From positions 15,998,599 to 16,062,598 of the forward strand of contig NC_088309.1 of NCBI RefSeq assembly GCF_910592395.1: a DNA stretch of 64,000 nt, in the 5' to 3' direction. This DNA is from Lineus longissimus. Lineage: Eukaryota; Nemertea; Pilidiophora; Heteronemertea; Lineidae. The translations under genes were made by a program, and so were the position numbers. The notes beneath the pieces were generated by a model that saw only the letters and a program-made list of their open reading frames with translations, had not been told where the DNA came from and did not search any database. Positions within the stretch are counted from its first letter, which is position 1, and each line of letters starts with the position of its first letter. Below, piece by piece: positions 39,528 to 50,989 of the stretch.

Positions 39528-39894
39528 GGTAGGGATATTTTCCGTTGCCTTCTGTAATATTTACATAACATGGATGATAAGTTCAATCATATTTCATCCA
39601 GCTGGCAGCTCCAACGCTGAGGAACTAATCTAAGAAAACAGTTCACTGTTTGCTGGAATATCATGGTCACTCTCAAAGGAAGCCAAAGAAACATGGCAAT
39701 GAAGATCATTACATAAGAGCTATCAATTCATACTCAAAAATTATCCTAGGTATGGTCTGCCAGATGATCCAAAATAGCCTATTTGGCAAATTCCTGATTA
39801 AAACAAACCCTAGCATGAAAGAATGAAAATAGTAAATAGTCCTTCATCACCATCATTAGTGAAACAAATCAAATATTTACATTTTTCTTTTAAG
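39528..39894. other. Short non-coding stretch
   Basis: No feature is seen apart from a polypyrimidine tract and an AAG acceptor-like site at its end, just before the OB-fold stretch. Confidence 0.4.
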
Positions 39895-40245
39895 GTCACC
39901 ATTACTGCCAAGGTTGTGAAGTTCCTATCTGATGAATCATTGAAGGAAATCTACAATAACCTTGTGCGGACAAGAGATGTACTAATCGCCGACAACACTG
40001 GTTTTGCCAAGTTGGTAGTTTGGGGCCAATTGGTGGAAATGGTTTCAATATTTCCACCAATTGGCCCCAGAGTTCGCCTGCCCAAGAATTCGCAAACTAA
40101 ACATCTGACAACCACACCCAACACAAATGCAGTTGAAGATAAAGATATTCAACTTGAAGTTCCTGATGAAATCGCGGAGGAAGATAGTTCCACTTTAGAA
40201 AATGCACAGATATGCCAATTGCAAATTGTCATAATTTATAAATAA
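39895..40245 (+). pseudogene. OB-fold (RPA-like) protein fragment
   Basis: The open frame VTITAKVVKFLSDES, then RDVLIADNTGFAKLVVWGQ, is the signature of an RPA-type OB-fold: strand, then a D-x-x-I-A-D-x-T-G turn, then a strand ending LxVW. Further on, SQTKHLTTTPNT fits the family's yLsTtPxT strand, followed by an acidic end. OB-folds of this type bind single-stranded DNA. Between the two parts lies a perfect 19-bp inverted repeat (40021-40069) that replaces or corrupts the expected sequence. It is a single exon fragment with no start codon of its own; the ATG at 39823 is in upstream non-homologous sequence. It may be the last exon of a host gene disrupted by repeats. Confidence 0.5.
40021..40069. 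repeat. Perfect hairpin inside OB-fold frame
   Basis: TGGGGCCAATTGGTGGAAA (40021-40039) and its exact complement (40051-40069) with an 11-nt loop. It keeps the frame open. Confidence 0.9.
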
Positions 40246-40330
40246 TTTATAAAGGACAGCCTCATGCCTGTTGTAAAAGGCAAAAATTGTCACATGCATG
40301 GTTAATGCAGTCGAAAAATGTGCCCCTAAT

Positions 40331-40408
40331 CTACATCACATGTCATACCGACTTTGGTTTGACCTATATACTATACAATGTTTCTTAACCAGGATGAATT
40401 CCAAAGCA
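40331..40408 (-). repeat. Paralogous empty site of the Tc1 insertion
   Basis: Its complement reads CTTTGGAATTCATCCTGGTT, then AAGAAACATTGTATAGTATA, then TAGGTCAAACCAAAGTCGG and ATGACATGTGATGTA. This matches 31266-31315 joined directly to 36097-36131, with one TA in place of the transposon. Confidence 0.9.
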
Positions 40409-40585
40409 GGGTTTTCGGTAACCCGAGCTCTCGGGTCAAATACGCACAGACTTGCCATTTGATGGACAGGATTTGAGTGCTGGAATCAAGTTGACGCACC
40501 AATATTTTGATAATTTGACCCTCGTCTTCATATATTGACGCACGGCTAAAAAATCCCCCATTATATTCACGCCGACTCGCCATTT

Positions 40586-40758
40586 CTCATTCATGAAAAG
40601 ATGAATGAAAAACGACCCTCCAATCGAAGCTCAGCGCGGGAGAACAAGCCCGCATCAGAAAATCAGAAAACCAATATATGTAAATTATGCGACGGCTTGT
40701 TCTCCCGCGCTGCGCTTCGATTGGAGGGTCGTTTTTCATTCATCTTTTCATGAATGAG
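40586..40758. repeat. Fold-back with 65-bp arms
   Basis: Arms 40586-40650 and 40694-40758 are reverse complements with one visible mismatch; the spacer is 43 nt. It contains CGACCCTCCAATCGAAGC and GCGGGAGAACAAGCC. It may be a hairpin MITE. Confidence 0.9.
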
Positions 40759-41249
40759 AACGTATCGTAATAGCGTAAACCATCGTAGCTGATGGGAGGA
40801 AAATCATGACGTCACTCCAAGTTCTCCCGCTTTAAACTTTGAACCAATCAGTGAGTTGCTTACAATTCCCACGCTACAACGACCAATCAGCATGTCTGAC
40901 AGCATCTTCGGCCTACGCGCTGTATGCACGTGGGTATTGAAGGCAGGCAAGAAATATAGTTTTAACGGCAATGGATCTGCTAACATTCAACACAGCGCCT
41001 TTTCTCGGCATGAGACGAGGAATCCCGAGCATTTGATGGCAGCAGCCGGCAAACAGAGTGCATCGAGGGGGCACACAGTCAGAAATAGCATCGCAAAGCG
41101 AGCATAACCCCCCAGCCTATTAAGGTTGAAGGTGAGATAATGGTGAAGTTGGCTTAGTGGAGTGGCTAGTTTGCATATGGAAATTAAAATTGTGGAAACC
41201 TATTTTGAGGATGTGAGCGTGGCGGCCATATTGAATTTCGAATCGTGCT

Positions 41250-41600
41250 GATTTGCGAAAGGAACCTTCCCCTTACAAAACTGCATTAGGCCTACACCCA
41301 CTAAAAATTGATTCCATCCTCCAAGCCGTTCTCCTCGAAATTGACGGAAACCGATTTCAAGCACGTTGCCCTAGTGACCATATTGAGAATCAGAACGAGC
41401 CGGTTTTCGAAAGGAACCTTCCGCTAGTCACTCCCAACGAACATACCAAAAATGAATTTAATTGGACGAACGGTTCTCCTCGAAATTGACGGAAACCGAT
41501 TTCAAGCACGCCGCCCTGGTGACCATATTGAGAATCAGAACGAGCCGGTTTTCGAAAGAAACCTCGCTCTAGTCATGCTCAACGTACATACCAAAAAGTA
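41250..41600 (+). repeat. Direct duplication, ~145 bp
   Basis: GTTCTCCTCGAAATTGACGG and AACCGATTTCAAGCACG recur at 41328 and 41473, with GTGACCATATTGAGAATCAG after each. A related copy is at 48385-48490, so this is a dispersed repeat. Confidence 0.8.
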
Positions 41601-42652
41601 AGGCAGGATGATCGTTCGTCTTCTTATCCGCAAGGACGCAAATATCTCCCATGGTCCATTCAGCTGACTTCCTGAACATCCTGAAGATATTAGGCACAAA
41701 AAGAGCAACAATTTGATTGTAGCCATTGGTATTTTGGTGTTTAATGAATGCGGGTCGTAAAATGACGGCACAGGCATTTTACATGCCTCTGCGTCGGCTG
41801 TATGATTTTCATGTTGATTTTTTCAGTGTAGAAAAAGTACATGGTGTCCTCCAAAGATTGTTTGACCGCCCTGCATCAGGACTTGTCCCTGCTTATTCAT
41901 GTTTATCGACATTTGCTCATCATCTTTAGATATAGGTTATTGTGACAGATATTAGTAAGGATAAAACAATCGTAGATGAAGGATATCTCAGTTGACAATT
42001 GGCATGGAGATCCGAAGATCTTAGGTCCAACTACCCGTGACTAGTCAGATGATCGAGTCGTGGGGACACCCATTACCACTAATATCACCAAATGAGGCAG
42101 GTTTTGCATTTCTAAACCTTTTAGACAAAAAGAGGCCTAACTTTGGACAGAAATAAGTAATTAAGGTCTAATTGCACTTTGATTTGGCAAGCTAGCTTGT
42201 GGAAAAGGCACGACATCATTTTGTGTCTCAAGGAGTTGGCTAACAAATTAGACCCTTATTAGTCTTTTTCGAACAAAGCTATTGCCTAAAGTGTCTAGAA
42301 ATGCATAATTCGCCTCTTTTGGTGCTATGACTGACGTAAAATGAATCCGTACAAATACATTAAAAAGCAAGAAAACCAAGTATAAAAACATTAAGATCAC
42401 TTACTATTTATTTTCTAATAGATACAGATACGTGTAGTACAATTACTGACTAAGATATATTTTCCTCAGAAAAATCTCTGGAATGATAGCCTTTGAACGA
42501 AATTAAAGATTCTCATCAAAATTATCATAAAGTGTATAATCATGGTTCATGTCATGTTTAATTATATGTTTAGTTGACTATTTTCTAAACAAAACTAGAC
42601 CTTTGTTCATGGTAAAGTAAAGTGAAGCTACACATGTTACGGTTGTTATTAA

Positions 42653-45600
42653 CTATATGAGATAGGAGCACTTCAACTCATCAAATTCTCTAGCTGATGT
42701 TGAGTTCATTAGAAAAAAATCACCGTCTTCCGGAAAAGCCGTTGAAGGTCGAAATTTGGCAAGCCAAATGTTAAGAAGCTTGTCTTTGAAGCGTTTTCTA
42801 GAATCCTCTGCTGTCATTTTCCCCTGGAATGCGTCAAAATCGTCCATGAGTTCTTCATTCAAAACGTAATGCCCATTGACCTTTTCCAGTGTGATTCCTC
42901 TCGTCTGTGCATCTCTGGCCCACAGCACGCTCGCACCCGTTATGCCAAAGAGCCAGTGATTTTCTGGGACAGCATCCCATTCCGTTAAATTTTCACCCCT
43001 TTCCGCTCTTACAGCCTGTCTTATTTCATCATCATCCAAAGGCCATTCAGCATCCAGAGGTAAAGTATCTGATGGGTCATCGAGTCCTTCATGGGGTTTT
43101 CCCATCGACACTGTTTATGACTGCAAGTCTACGGAACCACGCACATTATCTGAGGTATTCTCGGTACTCTCAATAACACTTTCGTTTGTAAATGCATCAT
43201 TTGGGTCCAAGTGTGCAGCACCGATACTGGGACTGTCTGCCTGATGCTGGGCTTCTTCAAGGCTCGTGTAATGTAGTTCAAAGAGGTGTCCTAGTAGGAG
43301 TCTTGGGCACTGAGTGGTTTCAGCAGAAGGGTGGATGGTAACAGGACGATCAGATACGCTCGGAATTACAACAATTTGCATTTTCAACATCTCTGAAGCA
43401 GTGCGCAGAACTAAGTGGTCTCCCCATGTACATTGGCGGCTCATTCGACTCAGGTACTCCTCCAAACTGTTGTCACCACTCACAAACGAGAATATTCGAT
43501 GCCATCTGACATCCTTGGGTTGCGTCGTAAAAACTCGACGATGTTTAGTCTTAGCGTTCTCGGGTTAAAATCGTTTATGCCGACGCGTTCCAACTGGTCG
43601 ACGAGAGCTGCGAACATGCAGTTCCCATCGCCTTCAATTTCTCGTCTAACCTGGAGACCATGTTTGGTGATGGTTGCGAAGAATCGCTCTTGCATGCTAT
43701 TTCTTGACTGGTGTTCCAATCTTGAGCATTCAATTGCTTATTTGAGTTCAATGAATTCCAACATTGCCTCCACAGATGAGAAAGACGCTGTATTCTTTAA
43801 ATACTCCTCGAATAGATATTCCTCTGTTGTCTTTGCAGTTCTCGGTCGGCGTTTCGCTTCTTCTTCACGCGTCATAGACGTGATATCGCTCACCGAAAAC
43901 CATCCTTCATTTTCGGCATCATCTAATATGTATTTTACCCTGTAACAGTACTTTTTTTTCCGAGCCTTTGTAACGACCCCCTCGACTGCCTTTGGTGCCT
44001 GCACCTTCTTTCCACTTTTCCGCTGTTCTGTACCTTGAATCCGCACCAACACTTTATCCCCAACTGCGTATACACTTGGAGGTGATTTGCCAAACTTTTT
44101 GTTAACCATCTTTTGTGCGTATTTCTTCGAAGTCTTTCTGGCCTCTTCTCTAATTTCATCGGCAGCTGCTTTGAAAGCTTGAACATCATCCAGGGTTGCA
44201 CTGTTCTCTTTTGTATCCACCTGAAAAAGACGTAGAAACATTGAGAGTGTGAGGCAAACAACGGGAGAGATTATACTTTCCATGTGGGTCATTCCATGCC
44301 AAAACAACACCCCCCCCCCTTCCAATTTGGCTCATCTTCAGCACACATAGGGCCCATCGAAGAAAATATCACATTAGGACGAGGAATATTCGAACCTACC
44401 ACCTTCTTTTTTTCCGGGCATTAAGTCGTGATTTCTCGCTCAGGTGTTCAACTATCTTGGAAGCTCAACACAGAAATTTCACCAGAATCTCTTTACTAAT
44501 TTGTCACATGAAAAAGGAGCAATCAAAAATAAACCCACTGGACGAAGGATGACTGCATCCCGCATCTAGGAATTATCTAGAAAGGATAATCACCCCCATT
44601 TATTTTTCGTCCTCCTCCTCATGTTCGTCTTCGTCCTCGGTTGTTGTTCCATCGTCTTTCTAATTCTTTTCTTTACTGCCAGGCAACCAAGGCGCTCGGG
44701 CGAAGTACGACTCAAAAGGACAATATTTATCTGAAAAAAGGTACACATGAAAAGTCGCCGGGAAATTTTCCATTGCTTTGTGGAACATGTACCTGACTTT
44801 TGTCTTCCCCAAAATATTTTCTGTCCCTCTGATCACAGACGAAAACTTTCATGTCCTACTAGGAATTCCTAGGGGTTTTAATTCAGAGGGGGGTATCAGG
44901 AGGGGGCAAAATTTGATGCCGATCTCCTGGAGATCTCCAAGTACTGTATAGTCTCCTCGGATCATAAAAACCTTTAGATGTGTACTTACTCTGAAAAGCT
45001 TCGTGCGGGGAGTTGTTATACAGTCTTGCGTAGGACGGCAATCCTTCAACCCAATAATGAGCCTTACCCGTTTGCACAAATTGTGAAATGTCAAACGCGA
45101 GTTTCTCTTTTCACGTTCTTTGTACCCTTTCAACCTGAAAACAAAGAACAGGATTATTGTTGTCCGTTAAGATTTATTCACAAGCACGAATTTCATATCT
45201 GCGGGCCCTATAATTTCATGGAGGAGTTCATGGGTTGCAGTAACAACAGGCGATAAATGTAAAGTGACGATTTGGATAAATATTTATTCACTGACAGTCG
45301 GACCTACCAGTGGAGCTACATATGTCTCCAAGACCCTGAGTTAAATTCATTTTCCCGGGGGGGGGGGGTCCTTGCTCAGATTCATTGAAACAAATTCTAA
45401 TCTGTCCTACTGAACTTGCATTTTTTAAACATTTAAGCGCATTGAAACTAACCTTTCCTTGGGTCTGGGGATAATACGGCCGACCCTTGATGATTTTTAC
45501 GTTTAACCTCTCTGCTAGTCTGCTAACCATCTTCTTGAGTTCTCCGCCGTTATCGCAATGGATTATTTTGGGTCAGCCGTGTTCCATCTTTTCAGCCACC

Positions 45601-46134
45601 CTAGGCGACCCTTTGTCGCAAAGTGGCCTCGGCCAAAGATATCTTGAGAAGATGTCGAGCACTGAGAGAACGTAACAGTACTTCATGTCGTCTATTTCTA
45701 CGGGCATGTTTAAGACGTTCACAAAGGTCAATTTGGATCCGGGCCATAACTGATTTTGCCAGAACAGGCCGAAGCGGAGCTTTGTTGGAGAAGAGAGGTT
45801 TTCGGCTCTGACCCTCCTTAATTTCTGCAAGATATCGACGCACAAGCTTTTCTCCCATCGCACAGTATTGCCTGGATATAGCAGCGGATAGTTTCTTGGC
45901 AGCGAGTCCTTTATATTGGCCAAAGAAATACCTGACTATAGGCTCAATTTCTGATATCCTCGGAAATATCCTATGTCCACCGACTTCCACAATTCTTTCC
46001 TCGTCGTTCCCATTTAGCGGATTGGTTTTTCTCATGATTCGGTACCTGCCAGAAATCTTCTTCTGGTATGCTTTCATTTCCGCAGGCGTTGAAAGTTCCC
46101 GCCATCGTACGTCTTCCGACAGAAAACGATACAA
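42653..46134 (-). pseudogene. Decayed integrase-type transposase with OTU domain (Ginger-like)
   Basis: Read on minus: an H2C2-like N-terminal region (VRRYLAEIKEGQ, FSNKAPLRPV), then an rve integrase core in pieces: IQIDL with the first Asp, YCYVLSVLDIFSRYLWPRPL in a second frame, a stop, then IIHCDNGGEL with the second Asp and PYYPQTQGKV, where the catalytic Glu region is lost. PSYARLYNNSPHEAF follows and ends at a donor-like GTAAGT near 44989-44984. At 44220-43738 is a GPY/F-like part (VYAVGDKVLVRI, YCYRVKYILDD). At 43719 on is an OTU peptidase: EGDGNCMFAALVDQL with Asp and Cys, then after a frameshift WGDHLVL and His in FELHYTSLE. The last piece (43111-42653) is unrecognised. Integrase plus OTU is known in Ginger-type DNA transposons; a Gypsy-derived host gene is an alternative. 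Confidence 0.65.
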
Positions 46135-46344
46135 CTCCTTGTAAACGTCATCATCGATCGGGTAATCCGACTAACTCCGAGGCTGCTTTGCATTGTCCTG
46201 AAAAAGCAATGAAAAAGGTATAGCAGTTGAAAATGCTCGGTGAAAGGAAAACTACCCATCCACCTCATCATCGAGCTGTATCTGCCCTGCAAATTAAGGG
46301 GTCAGATGTAGCGGTTATGGTAGTGTAAAGTGCCGTATTCGAAT

Positions 46345-47585
46345 GAAATGGCCAGGGCCATTGTGCATACCACTCGTCAGACAGACACATCAGCGAAGTA
46401 TTTGAACACTGTGGCCTTGGAAAGTAGGTCCAAAAAAAAATTGGACTAAGGTGATGTGTAGCCTTATTACATACCGATGATGAAAGTTTTGCAAAGATCC
46501 AGCCATTTCTAATTAGTTCAACAGATATAGCCCTTTTTACCGTTTTCGGTTTTAGCCACCTGGTGGCCAAACGAATAATCAGACCACACTGAAATTTGGT
46601 GTCCAAGGTCATTTCACTAGGAGGTACAATTGTGTTAAGTTTCAAGTCAATAGCTTCATTAGTTGCGAAATGTGCCAATGTCGGCCAATTTACGCTCTTT
46701 GACCTCTGTGACCTTGAAAAGTAGGTCAAATCGGAAACCCCTGTGGTATGTTATGTATCGTCATTAGATGTACCTATGATAAAATTTGGCGATGATCAGG
46801 CCCTTAGTTTAGGAGATATAGCACTTTTTGTGTTTTTGGTTTAAGCCACCTTGTTGCCAAATGAAGAATCAGACCGAGGTCCCATTACATAGGGGTGCAG
46901 ATGTACCAAGTCAATGGCTCCAGTAGTTATGCCTATAGAGCTTAAATGTTTAGAGAAATTAGAAAGACCCCTACCCCCGGAGAACCTTTGCGGGTGGCTT
47001 TTTCAGGTGAATTTCAGCCCTCCCCCTTCCAGACCGACCTTTTTTAATATAATTTTTGAAAATACATGTAGGCCTATGTACCCTTTCCCGTGACAAGTGT
47101 CTGAAGATGTCTGCCTTTTTTTCCAGGAGGCCGAACGTCCATTTATTAATATTAACCTCTAGCAGTAGGCCTAGGCCGGGGCTTGGACTGCTCCAAGACT
47201 GCCTATCCAGCCTAGCATAGATAGAGCATTTACCTTTGGCCCTATCTGCTATCAAAAAGCGTGTATTTTGTGGCACCTTGCACGAGCACAGAGACTGTGC
47301 AGATTTGGCGATGATCAGGCCCTTAGTTTAGGAGATATAGCACTTCTTGTGTTTTCGGTTTAAGCCACCTTGTGGCCAAACGAAGAACCAGACCGGACCG
47401 AAATTTTGTCTTTAAGGTCCCATTACATAGGGGTACAGATGTACCAAGTCAATGGCTCCAGTAGTTACGAAACGTGCCCTGCTAAGAGACGACGGACGAC
47501 GACGACGACGGACGACGGACGCTTCGCCAATGCAAAAGCTTACCTCTCAGACACTTGTCACTCTGAGAGTTAAGCTAAAAATGCA
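46345..47585 (+). repeat. Dispersed repeat family, forward copy with hairpin end
   Basis: Edge GAAATGGCCAGGGCCATTG at 46345, then units with CCACCTGGTGGCCAAACGA and TTTGACCTCTGTGACCTTG. It ends in a GACGACGGACG microsatellite (47490-47521), a hairpin with arms CTCTCAGA and TCTGAGAG, and TTAAGCTAAAA. It is internally duplicated. Confidence 0.75.
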
Positions 47586-47985
47586 TCTCGGTTGTTTAGG
47601 CCTCAGGGTCAACCTTAGGCCTATAGAGCCTAAATGTTTATAGAAATAAGAAAGACCCCTACCCCCGGAGAACCTTTGCGGGTGGCTTTTTCAGGTGAAT
47701 TTCAGCCCTCCCCCTTCCAGGCCGACTTCTTTGATATTATTTTTGAAAATACATGTAGGCCTATGTACCCTTTCCCGTGACAAGTGTTTGAAGATGTCTA
47801 CCTTTTTTCCAGGAGGCCGAACGTCCATTAATTAACATCAACCTCCAGCAGTAGGCCTAGGCCGGGGCTTGGACTGCTCCAACACTGCCTATCCAGCCTA
47901 GCATGGGATAGCGCATTTACCTTCGGCCCTATCTGCTATCAAAAAGCGTGTATTTTGTGCCACCTTGCAAGAGCATAGAGACTGT
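46779..47985 (+). repeat. Large direct duplication, one copy internally deleted
   Basis: GATGATCAGGCCCTTAGTTT starts at about 46784 and again at 47309; GACCCCTACCCCCGGAGAAC occurs at 46965 and 47654. The first copy lacks about 165 bp, including the microsatellite and hairpin, relative to the second. Confidence 0.8.
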
Positions 47986-48941
47986 GTAGAGTACACTTTA
48001 TCCGGTTACAGGTGCAGATCAATGTATGTCACTGACCCAAGCATATCAATGTGGCCATTGAGGGTATCATCAGCAACTCATTTTGTATAACTAAGTCAAC
48101 GAACTTCTTAGAACAGACGCATGAGATTAATCAGTGAACCAATGCATGTACGTACCGTATCGGAACAGGCCAACCCAATTCACAATGACAAAAGATAACC
48201 GAAGAAAGTATAAGGAATGATCGCAATATCTTGACTCGCACGTGTATCGAAACTGTATACAAAGTTCCGCTTTCAAAGTTGGCATCTTCGAGTTGGGGCT
48301 GAGTACTTATCTATCGCCATCAGAGCTGGCATATGAAAGTTGGAATCATGTCCATCAGAGTTGGCACTATAATAGAGTTGGAGCGTAACAACCCCCAACG
48401 TACATACCAAAAATGAATTTGATCGGACGAACGGTTCTCCTCGACATTGACGGAAACCAAGTAGCAGATGCCCGCCTGGACGGGCGGCGCACGTGACGAC
48501 AGTATCCCTCCAGCCCATTTGGGCTGAGGGGTAAAAAGCAATGGACTGCAGCAGAGAAGAGGGAGCCCATTCCCCAGTCGAAACTTTCTCAGATGAGAAC
48601 CCTGTATTATATAACCAAGCAGGGGATCCCGTTTAACCAACAGAACAATTTGCTTGTTCTTCAGGTTAGGATCTACATTAGCCGCCTATTTCCAAATCCG
48701 AGTCGCCATGAGCACGCCGGACACAAATCAATAAATTTTGACATAATTTATGCACTGCAGCTGCTACGCCATCTTCAATAATTCATTGGAGATCTACAGA
48801 ACTAACAATAGCGTCGTCTGATAGATTGTTTCCCTCTAGACTCTATAGATGGCGAGGGTGTATATCGGGAACTGGGCTGTCTGATTTTCACTTCAGCTCG
48901 CAATATTTTCAATGTCTCCTCCAGGCTAGAGGCATATCTTT
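47986..48941. other. Non-coding stretch
   Basis: No gene. 48385-48490 is a copy of the repeat duplicated at 41.3-41.6 kb. No RNA gene recognised. Confidence 0.45.
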
Positions 48942-50513
48942 TTGTTTTTGAATGTTACCAAATATTTTGCCTCCCTAATTTCAGAAGTTAAAGATGAAGA
49001 AAAGTGGTACAGAAGTGTTGAGAGCAACGATGACATGTTTGCAAGCATCAACAAAGTGATTGAGGATGAAGTAGATGTCAAGATACTTAACTCTCCTTTC
49101 ATTGGTGTAATTCTGGATGAGACTACGGATGTTAGTATCAACAAAAAATTGAACTTGTACGTTCGCACGGTGGAAAATGGTAGACCAGTTGTTCATTTCT
49201 TCAGCAATGTCAAAATACCAGATGGCAAGGCAGAAACCATTATCAACCAGCTATTTACCCAATGTGCAGCGAAAGGTCTGGACTTTGCAAAAATAATTTC
49301 AATGGCCAGTGATGGTGCCTCAGTGATGCTTGGCAACACAACTGGGGTTGGTGTGAGGTTTAAAAACGCCAACCCCAGGTTAATCCACATTCATTGTGTG
49401 GCTCACAGGTTGGCATTAGCTGCTGCACAGGCCTGCAAAGATGTTGAATCTTTCCAAGTATACCAAGCAGTTCATTATGCTAAAAGAGCCAGCTAGCTTC
49501 CGCTGGCTGTCTGTACATGCAGCTGTAACAGCTTCTTTAACTGTTACCCAGCACTAGTAACGGCACTTGATCATGAGGCTGCTAAGCCGGGTGTGGCAGG
49601 GGCAGGAAATCAGAAGGCTCAAGGTATTCTGGATAAAGTAAAATCCTGCAAATTTGCTTACCTGACCGCTTTCTTTGTGGATGTGCTCCCAATATTGTCA
49701 AAGCTCTCAAAGTTCTTTCAGGGAGAAACTGTCAGCATTTGTGGTGTTAGGCCTATGGTTACTTCCACAACCAACAGGTTAAACGATTTCAAAGATGAAG
49801 ATGGTGTAGAGCTGTCTAGATTTACTAAAAGTGTTGATGAGCAGGATGGCAAGTATAGGGGTATTAAACTCACTTATGTTAATTTAATGCCCAGTTGCAA
49901 AAAGGCTGCAGAATCGTACATTGAAAAAGTTGTAGAAAACATTGAACAACGATTTGACCCAGAGTCAATGAACATCTTGATTGACCTTGACAAGGTATTG
50001 AACCCTGTTCATCTTCGGGGCCTCCCTGCAGCAGACATCAGAAATTATGGTAAGGATTCCATTATTGAAATTCAAGGGCGCTTTGGTCATGCAGTCAATG
50101 CTCAACTAAGTGTCAATACTGATGGGGAACTAACTGAGGAGGAGAAGGAGCTTCCTCCACTCATTGATTCAAAGCGCCTGGAAGAGGATTACCCTCAATT
50201 CCAAGTACATGCTGAAGTCTTTTGCGCATATGTCACTGCTCAATATGTGTGAACATATCATTCTCCATCTTGCAGATGAGTTCCCTGACCTATGCACTCT
50301 CGCACAGATTACAATGGCATCTCCTATTACTTCTGTTGCTTGTGAACGTGGTTTTTCTGCACAAAACCGTGTGAAAACCAATTCTAGGTCTAGGTTGAAA
50401 GAGCAGTAAGTAGATAGGATTGTCAGGGTAATGCAGGAGGGCCCACCTCTTGTTGATTATGATCCCACTGAGGCTAACAGGCATTTCACTATGCAGAAAA
50501 ATGGTCGCAAGTA
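48942..50513 (+). pseudogene. hAT-family transposase, decayed
   Basis: Cut-and-paste transposase of the hAT superfamily (ZBED/KIAA1586-like branch). The first part has the catalytic-type segment IGVILDETTDVSINKKLNLY, then MASDGASVMLGNTTGVG and IHCVAHRLALAAAQ. After a stop near 49494, homology goes on in another frame (KEPASFRWLSV-like reading, then GILDKVKSCKFAYLTAFF and GVRPMVTSTTNRL). After another break at 50252 the dimerisation motif MASPITSVACERGFSAQNR appears (50310-50370). The N-terminal BED zinc finger is missing. At least two frame breaks make it non-functional. No terminal inverted repeats were located. Confidence 0.85.
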
Positions 50514-50989
50514 ATAACTGTAGTCTCTCTTGGCTGCCTCTCTGGTAGCGGTTTGTCATTGATTGACTTCTTTATAAGATGTGGAGATAAAGGAAAACTT
50601 GACTGTTGTGTTACTGCTGTTATTGATGTGAAATGATCTACACTACAGTAACAGTAACACAGTAACACTCAGTGTGTAAATTGTTTCAAATTCTTGTTGA
50701 AATTGATAAAAACAAACAATATTGTTCTATTTATAGTTTATTATTGTTTCTTTTCAACATCAACCTCAAGGTTGAATTATACCTACCATTACTAGCCGAT
50801 TACCTAATACCACCTACTTCATATAATTAACATACCAATTATTATGTAATTTACACTCAAAAATGACCCCTCAGTTTTAAGTTTGACCCTTTTGACCCCC
50901 CATTTCCAAATTTGACTCTTTGGTTACAGGAACCCTGGGTCACTGACCCCTGGTGAAAATTGTCTAGTGAAAACCCTGGTTTTTGGCTC
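50514..50989. other. Non-coding stretch
   Basis: AT-rich; no gene or repeat recognised. Confidence 0.4.

Larger units (their letters stand above)
40246..42652. other. Non-coding stretch with fold-back and duplications
   Basis: No gene is supported. It contains the empty site of the Tc1 insertion (40331-40408), a 65-bp-arm fold-back (40586-40758) and a ~145-bp direct duplication (41328-41590). A CRE-like TGACGTCA is at about 40807. Confidence 0.5.

Noticed and set aside
41535-41777. Minus-strand open frame with signal-peptide-like start
   Set aside because: The reading is short, out of any gene context and inside repeat DNA.
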